In this document: one piece after another, positions 8,003 to 16,979 of the stretch
Layout of the letters: each line of letters opens with the position of its first letter
How positions within the stretch are numbered: the first letter of the stretch is position 1
Assembly: GCA_949297765.1 (NCBI GenBank)
Contig: CASFTV010000001.1
Location: forward strand, 248,001 to 312,000
Direction of reading: 5' to 3'
Length of the DNA stretch: 64,000 nucleotides
Origin: an uncultured bacterium
GTDB lineage: Bacteria; Verrucomicrobiota; Lentisphaeria; Victivallales; UBA1829
Program-made: the position numbers and the translations under genes
Notes under the pieces: model-generated
Database searches by the model: none
Told to the model about the DNA's origin: nothing
Seen by the model: the letters and a program-made list of their open reading frames with translations, nothing else

Positions 8003-11000
8003 TCACTTGTCCCAGAGGAGGAAAACCGGCCAGAGATGCGGTTTCTGATGACAGTCTTCTCCGCCGGTCACATTGGAGAGCGCGGATCTGCGGCGCTTGT
8101 AGAGCGGAAGTGACGGATCGTTGACGTTGTTGAGCATGATCCCGATTCCGATGGCTTTTCCCGCACTCAGTTCCGCGGGAAGAAGATACTTCGCGGGGAA
8201 GAAGACCCGGTAGCGGTATCCGTCTTTCGTTCGGGTGAAGGTGCTCGGGATATCCGGAGCGACGGTTTTGTCCTTCGGGGCATAGATGCCGAGTCCGAGC
8301 TGCTGATCCGCGGTACGGGAACGCCAGACGACCGAGGAATTGCCGGCGGCGTTCGGATAGACCGCGTAGTCATAGTCGTTTTCGTCATATCCGCGGACAT
8401 CCCGGGTGCGGGCATCCGCGAGCGGATCGATATAGATCTGAAGGGCGTCGTTGTCCCAGCGGTTCGCCATGTCGGGGAACTCCCGATGGACGAAAACAGG
8501 GTCGGTCACCGAGACTTCCACAAAGATTCCTTTCCGGTTCCATGCGGTCCGGCAGAGGGCGCGGAAGGAGGAATCCGCCTTGTTCCGGTACCAGCCGGTC
8601 AGAGGGAATTGAGGAATTCCGGACCAGTTGACGGTCTTCAGATCCGCCGAATCCGGCACCGCGCACATCCGGATGGCGCGGAAGGAGAGATCATACGAAT
8701 AGCGCGCTCCGCTTTCTGCCGAGATGTTCGGCCGGATATTTTCCGGAATGATCTTTTCCGCGGAAAGCGGTTCGGGCAGAGGAAGCTCCAGAGAGACTGT
8801 TCCGCTACCGGGAATTTCCAGCGTCCGGCTGTCCAGTTTCCCGCGGAAGACATTGGAAAGATAGTTCCGGAACGTGATTTTCATGCGGTCCGGCGAAACC
8901 GGATTGGCGGAAACCCGCAGCGGCGAGATTCCTTCTCCCGAGATCACAAGAGCCTGTTCCAGAGCGGCGGTCATCCGGGGGAGGGTACCGGGTTTGCCGC
9001 GCAGAAAGAGCGGTGCGCTCATCACGGGGAAACGGAGTTTTCCGGGCTGGAAGGCGCGTTCCTGATTCATCAGGTCGATGACCGATTCCAGCGTGTCGCC
9101 GAAATCGGCTTCGGCAACGGGCGCGTCGGAGATGCCTTCGTCCACAGACTCCTTGTGGCACCAGACCGCGGCGACGGGACGCTTCTGCGCGTCTTCAAAC
9201 ACATAGGCACGGATGTAGGGGGCGAAACGGATGTCCTTGCGGAACGCCGCATCGCCGAGGAGGTTCCCGAGCGTGTTGGAGACCATCTGCGATGCGCGGG
9301 GCGTGTAGAGATAATCCAGGGCGAAGTTGTTGGTGTTGCCGGACTGGGCGCAGAGGACGCGGTCGGCATACTTCAGTGCGACCAGCCATGCGCGGGCGCG
9401 CCATGCGGCGCTGAGTTTTTCCGTCCACCCCATGTCGTAGCTGAGCGTGCAGTGACCGGGCCAGGTGATCGGGGTTCCGCTCCAGGAGGAGGAACGGGTT
9501 CCCCACTGCGGGATGTTGTAGGGTCCCCAGTGCATCATTTCACCCCAGTAGACCGGGGTCTGATCGGAGTAGCCGTGTTTCTTCAGCATCTGGAAGACGG
9601 TCTGGGCATCGGCGTCCAGATCGGGATTTTCCGGACTGAAGCGGTAGGGATGGAATCCGATGATGTCGAATTTGACTCCGAGTTTTCCGCAGGCGGCGAG
9701 CAGGCGGTCTGTTTCCGGGATTCCGGATTCCGGACTCATGTTGCAGGGCTGGTCCTGATAGATCTTTGCGGAGGGATTGGCTTCCCTGACGCCCCGGACA
9801 AAGGCTTTGAGAATCTGAGCGAATTTTGCGGCGGCCTCTTCCGGATCGTTGCTTTTGCTCCACCAGCTGACGGGAAATCCGGCGAAGACTTCGTAGCCGA
9901 AGCCCCAGACCGGAATCCACGGATGGGCGGAAACATAGGAGAAGACCGCCTGCTGGAGTTTTTTCAGATAGTCCGGAGTGATTTTTCCGTTCGCGTCGAG
10001 ATAGAAATCCCGGATCAGGATGTTGTCGGTATCCTTCATCTGCGGATAGTCGCGGAAGGGTTTCTGTTTCAGGATGGCGAAACCTACTTTTTCCCGTCCA
10101 TTGGTGTAAAGGGGATTGTAGACGGTGCCGTCGATCGGTTCGATGCCGAATGCGTGGTAGGCGTCGCGATAGATCTTTTCGTTGCGTCCGGAGTGGGTTT
10201 CGGAGCCGATGCCGACTTTGCGCAGACGATCGGCAAGACGGAGAAAGTCCGGCTGATCCAGATCGGTTCCTCCGTACTGCTTGGCAAAGATGCGCTTCAG
10301 CGGGTGCTTGTTTTCAAGGAGGTCGGCAATCGTCAGCCGGTGCTGATCGTAGCAGCTCCGGCCGTCCGCGAGTCTGTAGTCGGTGCGGATCATGAAGATT
10401 CCCTTGCCGAGTTTTCCGTCGAAGGGGAGGGCGAGTTCGGCGATGCCGTTCCGGTCGGCGCGGAAGGGGACGGTCTGACGGAAGAGGGATTCATTGAAAA
10501 AGTTCTTGACGGAGACCGTTGCCGTTCCCTGCGCATCCGGCGAAGTGTGCAGACGCAGTTTCGCGCGGATCGGCGATTTCGCGGAGATGAAGTTGTCGGG
10601 TTCGGAACTCAGCAGTTCTCCTTCGACGGCTTTGTTTGTGAAAGCGGTGCTCTGCTTTCCCCGTTCCAGCTGAATGGCATCGACATGGACGCTTCCCCGT
10701 TTCGACGGCGCCACCGCGTTCATGTTGAGAATGACCGGCTTGGGCAGAGAGACCTCGAAGGTGAAGGAGAATCGCTTCCACTCCTTTTCCGGACGGACCG
10801 TGCGCATGGCGTTCCGCAGACTGCCGTAGATGGAGCCGGAGCGGAAGCGGCTGCACCAGACATTCAAATATGCGTCGGGAGCATCGCTTTTTGCATAGAA
10901 GCTGCAGGTGTAGATCCCGGGTTCGAGAATGACCGGCGAGGCACTGAGATTTGCCGCTTTCCGGAGCGAACGGGGATCGGTGTCCCTGTCGTTCAGGATG

Positions 11001-12031
11001 TGGATTTTCAGGGATTTTTTTCCGGAGAACGCCTCTTTTGTGTCGATTTCAAAGGGCGGACGCTTCCACTTGTCCGGAATGGGATCGTAACCGTAGAAAA
11101 AGAGAAAATATTCGTGAAACCCCTGTTCGAAGGAGGGGTTGCGGAGAAGATTTCGTGAGGAGCGGTCGGGCATCTCCAGATTTTCGATCCGTTTGAAATT
11201 GATTCCCGCCAGAATGTCCGGAGACTCCTTTTTTTCGACTCCGCGGCGGAGATCCAGATAGAAACGCAGCTTGCGTGTTTCCGGGATCTCGTTCACGGAG
11301 ATGCGGACATGGTCCTTGAAACAGAAGACGTTGATCCCGTTGAGTTCCTTTTTCCGTTCGCCGGAAATGCTGAATTCCCGTTCGGCGTTTCCCTTGAACA
11401 CGGTGAGGACGGGTGTCGTTTCGCGGAGAGAACCGAGAATATGATTCTTCATTTCCGGCGTCACGGTAACGGAGCGACCGGAAAGATCAAGGGTATTTCC
11501 ATTCATCCGGGAGCGGGGAATCGTGATCCAGAAGGAGTGACCGTGCAGTTCGTTTTTCGGATCGGGGGAGGGGAACCATTCGCAGTCGATGCGGAGCCGT
11601 CCGTCGGGCAGGAGAGTCAGCTCCTGACGGTATTGTTTCCATTCCTGTCCGCCGAGTTTCATGACACCTTCGTAGAGAAAGGTGTTGTTCTCCCGGCGGA
11701 AGACCGATTTTGCCGCGGGATACAGTTTCATATCGCCCGCGCTGATCCACTGATTTTGTCCGGTATGCTGATTTTTCCCGGAGAAGAAGTAAAAGAATTT
11801 TGCGAGATTTTCTCCATCCGCATTCAGAGTGAACTGTCCGTTCGAATTGATTTCAAGAGTTTTTCCGCCGCTTGTGATACTCTGTCTTTCGATTTTTGGA
11901 ATGAACGTCTGCACCGTTCCGGAAGAGGTTTCCTGTTTCAGTTCCGCCTTTCCGGAGGGAAGGGGGAGTTTTTCCGCCGCTCCGCAAAGCAGAACTCCGG
12001 CTGAGAGAGAAAAAAGAAGAGAATATTTCAT
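8003..12031 (-). CDS. Giant secreted glycoside hydrolase with CBM4/9- and CBM9-like domains
   Basis: 1342 residues with a Sec signal peptide (cut near CGA-AE, residues 18-20). Residues ~20-280 are an unassigned beta-rich region. Residues ~295-465 look like a CBM4/9 module (NLLRNPSFE start, DAIQLERG end). Residues ~560-950 resemble a clan-A (beta/alpha)8 barrel, with Glu714 in GFGYE as possible acid/base and Glu831 in VYWGEMM as possible nucleophile. Residues ~1120-1342 resemble a CBM9-type sugar-binding domain (WDNDALQIYIDP). The exact GH family is not recognised; a GH39/GH5-like fold is the best guess. It is the last gene of the GntR-pseudopilin operon, 30 bases after the pseudopilin. Confidence 0.75.
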   Translation of the reverse strand: MKYSLLFSLSAGVLLCGAAEKLPLPSGKAELKQETSSGTVQTFIPKIERQSITSGGKTLEINSNGQFTLNADGENLAKFFYFFSGKNQHTGQNQWISAGDMKLYPAAKSVFRRENNTFLYEGVMKLGGQEWKQYRQELTLLPDGRLRIDCEWFPSPDPKNELHGHSFWITIPRSRMNGNTLDLSGRSVTVTPEMKNHILGSLRETTPVLTVFKGNAEREFSISGERKKELNGINVFCFKDHVRISVNEIPETRKLRFYLDLRRGVEKKESPDILAGINFKRIENLEMPDRSSRNLLRNPSFEQGFHEYFLFFYGYDPIPDKWKRPPFEIDTKEAFSGKKSLKIHILNDRDTDPRSLRKAANLSASPVILEPGIYTCSFYAKSDAPDAYLNVWCSRFRSGSIYGSLRNAMRTVRPEKEWKRFSFTFEVSLPKPVILNMNAVAPSKRGSVHVDAIQLERGKQSTAFTNKAVEGELLSSEPDNFISAKSPIRAKLRLHTSPDAQGTATVSVKNFFNESLFRQTVPFRADRNGIAELALPFDGKLGKGIFMIRTDYRLADGRSCYDQHRLTIADLLENKHPLKRIFAKQYGGTDLDQPDFLRLADRLRKVGIGSETHSGRNEKIYRDAYHAFGIEPIDGTVYNPLYTNGREKVGFAILKQKPFRDYPQMKDTDNILIRDFYLDANGKITPDYLKKLQQAVFSYVSAHPWIPVWGFGYEVFAGFPVSWWSKSNDPEEAAAKFAQILKAFVRGVREANPSAKIYQDQPCNMSPESGIPETDRLLAACGKLGVKFDIIGFHPYRFSPENPDLDADAQTVFQMLKKHGYSDQTPVYWGEMMHWGPYNIPQWGTRSSSWSGTPITWPGHCTLSYDMGWTEKLSAAWRARAWLVALKYADRVLCAQSGNTNNFALDYLYTPRASQMVSNTLGNLLGDAAFRKDIRFAPYIRAYVFEDAQKRPVAAVWCHKESVDEGISDAPVAEADFGDTLESVIDLMNQERAFQPGKLRFPVMSAPLFLRGKPGTLPRMTAALEQALVISGEGISPLRVSANPVSPDRMKITFRNYLSNVFRGKLDSRTLEIPGSGTVSLELPLPEPLSAEKIIPENIRPNISAESGARYSYDLSFRAIRMCAVPDSADLKTVNWSGIPQFPLTGWYRNKADSSFRALCRTAWNRKGIFVEVSVTDPVFVHREFPDMANRWDNDALQIYIDPLADARTRDVRGYDENDYDYAVYPNAAGNSSVVWRSRTADQQLGLGIYAPKDKTVAPDIPSTFTRTKDGYRYRVFFPAKYLLPAELSAGKAIGIGIMLNNVNDPSLPLYKRRRSALSNVTGGEDCHQKPHLWPVFLLWDK

Positions 12032-12061
12032 TAAGGGACTCCTTGGTTTTCTTTTTGGGAA

Positions 12062-12853
12062 TCAGAGCTGGCGGAAGCCCGCCTGATAGACAGATTGCTT
12101 GCTTAATGTTCCATTGAATGCCCGTGTTGCCTGTGCTTTTGCTGCGCTAAGGGATCCGACATGTCCATCCGCATAAAGCGTTTCAGCAACTCCTTTTCCA
12201 TTTTTTGATCCGTGGCGTTTGAAGTTGATATCTCCATATTCATAATAGTTTGCGAAAAAATAGATGTAATAGGTGCTATATGGCCCGCTGTTGTTGCCTT
12301 CCGAAATAGAAAGTGCTTCGCTAGGAATGGAGATCGTTGTATTTTTCCGAAGAGCCAGGGTTCCGCTGCTGGTGACTCCACCATGAAGCCGGAAGTTCAG
12401 ATAGTAATGGGTAAAGCGATAAGGACCGTTCCAGTAGAGATATTCCGGTTCGGAGGGACAGGTAAACTGGCCAACGCGTTTTGAATAGTCCAGACCCCAA
12501 CAGACGCCGTAGGGACCGATTCGTTTGAAAGCCGGTCCGCTGTTGGGATAGCCCCGTGTATCGGTCGGCTGAATCCCGCAGAGGATGCCCATCCATTTTG
12601 CCGAGCAGTCGTCCATATCTGTAGTGTATGCTGTCGGGAGAAGGTAACCGTCGAACGAGTTGGAATAAAGAGCACTGGCGGTACCCAGCTGTTTCAGATT
12701 GTTTGCACAGGCAATCTGATGCGCTTTGCCTCTTGCCAAATTCAATGCTGGAAGAAGGAGCGCGGCAAGAATCGCAATAATTGCAATTACAACCAGAAGT
12801 TCTATCAGGGTGAAATGTTTCCGTGAGCGAAGTTCGGATGTGCGGATTGTCAT
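12062..12853 (-). CDS. Pseudopilin-like protein (prepilin N-terminus, H-X9-DG domain)
   Basis: 263 residues with a class III prepilin leader: [20 protein letters not shown] then a LLPAL helix. The predicted +1 residue is Phe14 and the +5 Glu is Glu18, but the -1 residue is His13 rather than Gly. The ectodomain ends with the YADGHVGSL motif of the pilin-like H-X9-DG proteins abundant in PVC bacteria. It probably sits in the inner membrane or forms a short pseudopilus; its function is unknown. Its ATG overlaps the stop of the GntR regulator (ATGA), and AAGGAG inside the regulator's last codons serves as its ribosome site. It is followed directly by the giant hydrolase. Confidence 0.85.
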   Translation of the reverse strand: MTIRTSELRSRKHFTLIELLVVIAIIAILAALLLPALNLARGKAHQIACANNLKQLGTASALYSNSFDGYLLPTAYTTDMDDCSAKWMGILCGIQPTDTRGYPNSGPAFKRIGPYGVCWGLDYSKRVGQFTCPSEPEYLYWNGPYRFTHYYLNFRLHGGVTSSGTLALRKNTTISIPSEALSISEGNNSGPYSTYYIYFFANYYEYGDINFKRHGSKNGKGVAETLYADGHVGSLSAAKAQATRAFNGTLSKQSVYQAGFRQL

Positions 12854-13914
12854 ATCTTGTTCTCCTTTTCTGAGAGGTTTTGAACGGTTTCACCGGGGAT
12901 GATTTCAGCGGAGACTCTCCGTTGGAATATTTCATTGTGGTCTTTCTTCCAGAAGCGCAGATCAAGCCAGTCGAAGATTGCGTTTTCCAGATCGTCCCGG
13001 ATGGAGACGACAGTCGGCTTCCGTCCGTTGAAAAATCTCGGAAATGCTCTTTCGTAAACGAGATAGGAAAGATCGCCCGGAACGGAAATTCCGGCCTCCT
13101 TCAGCACCTGCATCACCTGCCGGGCAATGCTGCCGGAGGAGTAGATCATCGTGAATTTCCGGAATTCCGGTTTCCGGACAAACTCGTGCAGACAGGTAAA
13201 GTGAAGCAGATGGGTCGCGGGGACGGGCTGATCGGCGGGAAGGTCGAAAAGTTTTCGCATCGCATTGGTGTAGGGGGTGTTTTCCTCCAGCTGGACCTTG
13301 GGATCGGTTTTATAGAGAAAAAGAATGTTCCGGTGTCCCATGCTTTTCGCATATTCGGCGATTTTTCTCCCTTCGTCGGCTTCGTCGATCATGATGCAGT
13401 CGCACTCTTTTTCCAGATGCTTCCGATAGATCAGCAGGAACGGAAGAGCGCTTTTTTTCAACACTTCCAGAAAGGGTGCGCTCTGTTCGGTGTACGCTTC
13501 CCAGATCACGCCCGAGAGACCTTTCAGCAGTTCGGCAAACTGTTCCGTTGATCCGTTTGCAATATCCAGCGAGTCATAGTCCATTCCGCTCCGTTCGATG
13601 ACTTCCGGAGCCGTGCCGGAAAGTTTGTTGGTGGACTGCATCCCCCCGTGCTGAATGTATCCGAGGAGGGAGGAACCCAGATCCCGGAAATTCTGGTGCG
13701 CGGGATTGACAAAGGTCCCCATCCCCCGTCTGCTGACGAGAATGCCGGTGGAGATCAGCGGTTCCAGTGCATTGCGGACCGTCACCCGGCTGACGCTGAA
13801 CAGTTCACACAGCTCTTTTTCCGACGGAATCTTCCGATCCGAATCGGTCCGGTTCATCGCAAGCGAATAGACAAACGATCGTACTTTCGCATATTCCGGT
13901 GTCGCGGTCCCCAT
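12850..13914 (-). CDS. GntR/LacI-type chimeric regulator (AraR-like architecture)
   Basis: 354 residues. There is an N-terminal GntR winged helix (about 8-72; [22 protein letters not shown]) and a C-terminal LacI/periplasmic-binding-protein-like sensor (about 110-340; [32 protein letters not shown]), the architecture of Bacillus AraR. This predicts a sugar-responsive repressor. It is the first gene of its operon with the pseudopilin and giant hydrolase. The promoter and an overlapping palindrome just upstream suggest autoregulation. AAAGGA precedes the ATG. Confidence 0.88.
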   Translation of the reverse strand: MGTATPEYAKVRSFVYSLAMNRTDSDRKIPSEKELCELFSVSRVTVRNALEPLISTGILVSRRGMGTFVNPAHQNFRDLGSSLLGYIQHGGMQSTNKLSGTAPEVIERSGMDYDSLDIANGSTEQFAELLKGLSGVIWEAYTEQSAPFLEVLKKSALPFLLIYRKHLEKECDCIMIDEADEGRKIAEYAKSMGHRNILFLYKTDPKVQLEENTPYTNAMRKLFDLPADQPVPATHLLHFTCLHEFVRKPEFRKFTMIYSSGSIARQVMQVLKEAGISVPGDLSYLVYERAFPRFFNGRKPTVVSIRDDLENAIFDWLDLRFWKKDHNEIFQRRVSAEIIPGETVQNLSEKENKI

Positions 13915-13931
13915 TGGCTGTCCTTTCAGGT

Positions 13932-13953
13932 TGTATTAATACATTATAATACA
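13932..13953. promoter_or_regulatory. Candidate GntR operator
   Basis: A perfect 12-bp palindrome TGTATTAATACA (13932-13943), plus a second TGTATTA copy in direct orientation on the minus strand ending at 13953, ten bases away. The site lies just downstream of the -10 of the operon promoter, a classic roadblock or occlusion position. Confidence 0.6.
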
Positions 13954-13964
13954 TTTCTTTTTAG

Positions 13965-13993
13965 ATTATACTCCAAAACCCGGAAAAAGTCAA
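13965..13993 (-). promoter_or_regulatory. Promoter of gntR-pseudopilin-hydrolase operon
   Basis: TTGACT (13988-13993) and TATAAT (13965-13970) with a 17-base spacer on the minus strand, the best sigma-70 match in the window. The operator palindrome overlaps the expected start of transcription. Confidence 0.7.
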
Positions 13994-14043
13994 CCCCCAT
14001 CCGCGCTTTTTTTTAAAAAAAGAACAAAAATCAAGAAACAGAT

Positions 14044-14072
14044 TTGCTTATTTTACAATAATATGGTAAATT
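14044..14072 (+). promoter_or_regulatory. Possible promoter of GH106-like gene
   Basis: TTGCTT, 17 bases, TAAATT on the plus strand, about 40 bases before the ATG at 14111. The match is weak and the surroundings are AT-rich. Confidence 0.35.
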
Positions 14073-14110
14073 ATAGATATCATCCATAACCGGAAAGGAG
14101 AGTTTGAGGA

Positions 14111-16393
14111 ATGAAAAAAGCAGAGGAATGCCCGCTGGTCCCGATGGGAGCGGTGACGGGAAAGCCATCGAGAGAGTTCATCCGGGAGACCTTGTCGGCC
14201 TTCCGGGAAACCGGAGTGACGCAGTTTCTGATCTATCCGCGGACCGGCTGCGAACTCGAATACATGAGCGAAGAGTGGTTCGAAACCTGCCGGTTCTTTC
14301 TGGAGGAGGGAAAACGGCTCGGCTTCACCTCCTTTTGGCTCTATGACGAATTCAACTGGCCGAGCGGCGGATGCGGCGGACGAGTGATGGCGGAAAAAAG
14401 AGAATTCGGTGCTCCGTATCTTGCCGTATCGGAGCGGGCAGGGGAGTACATCGTCCGGAAGGACTTCAATCCGGAGCGGCCGAATGTGCTGGATCCGGAG
14501 GCGGTGCGTCTGTTCATCCGTCTCACGCATGAAAAATATGCGGAGGCGTTCGGCGCAGAGCTGGGGACGCTGATCAAGGGAATCTTCACCGACGAACCCT
14601 CGTTCATGTATATCAGGGAAAGCAAAGGAACGGAATCGGACGAAAAACTCCGCATTCCGTACTACGAAGGACTGGACCGGGAGTACCGGGAACGTTCCGG
14701 ACGCGAACTTGTTGACGACATGATCTACTGTCTGAAAAACAACTGCACCCGCTATTACGAAAAACTTCTCTACGACCTTCTGGGCGAGCGTTTCCGCAAA
14801 ACCTTCTTTGAACCTGTCCGCGCGTGGTGCGACGCCCATCGGATTCTGTTAACCGGCCATCTGATGTCGGAGTCCTCTCCGGCCTCTTCGATTCAGGCGT
14901 CCGGAAAGCCGCTGGAGATCATCGACTCCCTCTCCCTGCCGGGAATGGACGAAGTCTTCACGCGGCAGTTCCTCGACAACACGGAATGGGTGACGCTCGG
15001 AACAGCTGAGCACGGAATCCGCCGCAACGGAAACGGCGGACTCGCGGAACTTTTTGCGCTCGGCCCCTGCGACATGCCGCTGGAACGGATGCGGAAAATG
15101 ATCCGCATCGTTTCCATGTTCGGTGTGGATCACTACATTCTCGCGGTGACGCAGCTGGATCTCCGCGGCAATGTCGGGAAGCCGTTCTACTTCAATCCGT
15201 ACAACCGGATTCAGCCGTGGTTTCCCTCTCTGCGGGAACTCGGAGCGGACGCCACATATTCCGCCGGAATTGCAAAGCGGACGTTTGTTCCGGAAATCCA
15301 GATCCGCTATCCCGGGATCCATGCGCCGCTGAACGAGCTGCTGAAGGCCCTGACGGACACCCAGCGTCTCTGGAGCCTGATCTCGGAAAATGAGCCGGGA
15401 AGTGCGCCCTGCGTACTGCGTTACGACGAGGACGTGATCCGTCTGGAAGACTCCGACAAGTATTTTTCCACTCTCGCCGATCTCACGGAGTGGCTCGACA
15501 CCGAGTTTCCGCAGGAGACGCGAATTGAAAATCCCGACGGAACCCGCGCCACCGATATTTTCTTCCGTTCCTATGCGGACTCGTCCGCGGAAGTAGTGAA
15601 TCTTTCCCGCGGGAAAGAGGAGCGCGAACTGTATTTCCGGCGGAACGGTCAGCGGGTCCGTTTTGTTCTCGGATTCGACGCGGTCCGTTCGTTCCCCGCA
15701 TGGACGGTGACGCCGTCCTTCCCGGTCCTGAAACGGGCGGAATTCCAAAACGGCTGTTTTGAATTCTCCCTTGCGACGGATCTGGATGAAATCTCTTTTG
15801 CGTTCCGGAATTACGGAGAGAAGGTCTCTCTGAAACTGGACGGGAAGCCTCTCAGTGCGCATGCCGGATTCTCCTCTCTGCCGCAGGGACTTCGGGAACT
15901 TTATCTTGAGAGCCGTCCGCAGACTCTTGCTGCGGGAACGCATCGGCTGGAGGTGGAGGGAACCACGGCGGATTACCCGTATCTTCCATCGGCGCTGATC
16001 TGCGGAAATTTCGCCGCGGAAGGGACGGTGTTCAGCCGGTATGCCGGCGACGGAAAGGGACTGAATCTGTATGTTGAAATCCTGACGCAGGAGACGGTCG
16101 CCGACATCCCCGCCGATGCGACTCTTCTGAAACTGGAAACGGACGGCCTGCCGACAGAGGTCTTCTTTGACGGGGAACTTCTGGGGAAACGGACCTGGAG
16201 TCCGTATGTCTGGCGGATTCCGGAACGGTTTGCCGGCCGTCGGGTCTCTGTCCGGATCCGGAAGGAGACCACCTGCGCGCCTCTGTTCGGGACTGCCGCG
16301 TTTCAGAGTCCGGATTTCGGCTACTGGAAACCGTATGCTCCGCAGAACGGAAATCCTTTCCTGCACCGGATTTCCGAACTGCAGTGGATCTGA
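14111..16393 (+). CDS. GH106-like glycoside hydrolase (putative alpha-L-rhamnosidase-type), cytoplasmic
   Basis: 760 residues without a signal peptide. The N-terminal half has the block typical of GH106-related enzymes: a LYDEFNWPSGGCGG segment preceded by a Gly-Phe-Thr-Ser-rich strand, and later GIFTDEPSFMY, which probably carries an acidic catalytic residue. The C-terminal part (residues ~560-740) is beta-rich. It is shorter than secreted GH106 enzymes of Bacteroides (about 1,000-1,100 residues) and lacks their extra modules. It is divergent from the GntR operon across a 196-base control region, so both may respond to the same sugar. AAAGGAG and GAGGA precede the ATG. The family call is by motif only. 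Confidence 0.65.
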   Translation: MKKAEECPLVPMGAVTGKPSREFIRETLSAFRETGVTQFLIYPRTGCELEYMSEEWFETCRFFLEEGKRLGFTSFWLYDEFNWPSGGCGGRVMAEKREFGAPYLAVSERAGEYIVRKDFNPERPNVLDPEAVRLFIRLTHEKYAEAFGAELGTLIKGIFTDEPSFMYIRESKGTESDEKLRIPYYEGLDREYRERSGRELVDDMIYCLKNNCTRYYEKLLYDLLGERFRKTFFEPVRAWCDAHRILLTGHLMSESSPASSIQASGKPLEIIDSLSLPGMDEVFTRQFLDNTEWVTLGTAEHGIRRNGNGGLAELFALGPCDMPLERMRKMIRIVSMFGVDHYILAVTQLDLRGNVGKPFYFNPYNRIQPWFPSLRELGADATYSAGIAKRTFVPEIQIRYPGIHAPLNELLKALTDTQRLWSLISENEPGSAPCVLRYDEDVIRLEDSDKYFSTLADLTEWLDTEFPQETRIENPDGTRATDIFFRSYADSSAEVVNLSRGKEERELYFRRNGQRVRFVLGFDAVRSFPAWTVTPSFPVLKRAEFQNGCFEFSLATDLDEISFAFRNYGEKVSLKLDGKPLSAHAGFSSLPQGLRELYLESRPQTLAAGTHRLEVEGTTADYPYLPSALICGNFAAEGTVFSRYAGDGKGLNLYVEILTQETVADIPADATLLKLETDGLPTEVFFDGELLGKRTWSPYVWRIPERFAGRRVSVRIRKETTCAPLFGTAAFQSPDFGYWKPYAPQNGNPFLHRISELQWI

Positions 16394-16415
16394 GAAAGAT
16401 TTCTCCGGAAAACAG

Positions 16416-16459
16416 TTCCGGCGGCGGAACGCGTTCATGGATCGCATCCGCCGCCGGAA
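16416..16459. terminator. Convergent terminator-like hairpin
   Basis: A 13-bp perfect GC-rich stem (16416-16428 with 16447-16459, TTCCGGCGGCGGA and its complement) and an 18-base loop between two convergent genes. Only short T runs follow on either strand, so termination may be inefficient or Rho-assisted. Confidence 0.5.
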
Positions 16460-16475
16460 ACGGGAAAGGGAAAAT

Positions 16476-16979
16476 TTATTCGCTCCGGACTTCAAAGGTC
16501 AAGGTGACCGGAGTTCCCTCTTTGCAGGGGATCAGCTGGGAGAAGCGGTCGTTGTGGCGGCAGAGGATGGTCTGATCGCGGTATTCCGGTTTTCCAAGTT
16601 TCAGCCAGTTTGCGGGAAGGCCGTTTTTCCCCGCCTCCAGTTTTACATTTTTCAGCGTGCTCCCGGCGATTTCCAGATTGCGGTAGCTGACAAATGCGCC
16701 GTCTTTGGAGTTGCTCATAAAGGAGACGGAAACCATTCCATTTCCTTTCGGCGTGAAGGAGATGGAGCGTTTCAGCCACTCCTTTCCAACTTTTCCGGAG
16801 AAAAGAAGACGTTTGTCCCGGTTCTCCTTCTGCCATGCGGCCTGCTGGACGGTGACGCCTTCCGCGGGTGTTCCGGCAGCGAGGGAGATTCCTTTGTCTC
16901 CTCCGACGTCGATCCGGAAGTTCTGTGCGGACAGCAGTGTGCCCAGTGAGAGGGTCAGCAGAATCAGTGCTCGTTTCAT
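16476..16979 (-). CDS. Small secreted beta-sandwich protein, unknown
   Basis: 167 residues starting MKRALILL, with a clear Sec signal (cut after LLSAQ or nearby). The start was chosen because its ATG overlaps the stop of the upstream GH39-like gene (ATGA) and gives a normal leader. The mature part is rich in beta strands and aromatic residues, and ends PVTLTFEVRSE, like a carbohydrate-binding or jelly-roll accessory domain. I do not recognise a family. As the last gene of the pseudopilin-hydrolase operon it may be a separate binding module for the same polysaccharide. Confidence 0.75.
   Translation of the reverse strand: MKRALILLTLSLGTLLSAQNFRIDVGGDKGISLAAGTPAEGVTVQQAAWQKENRDKRLLFSGKVGKEWLKRSISFTPKGNGMVSVSFMSNSKDGAFVSYRNLEIAGSTLKNVKLEAGKNGLPANWLKLGKPEYRDQTILCRHNDRFSQLIPCKEGTPVTLTFEVRSE

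Noticed and set aside
8486-11158. An 890-codon open frame antisense to the giant hydrolase
   Set aside because: It mirrors the codon structure of the sense gene, has low-complexity Arg/Gly/Phe-rich content, no ribosome site and no recognisable domain; the sense product has a signal peptide and domains.
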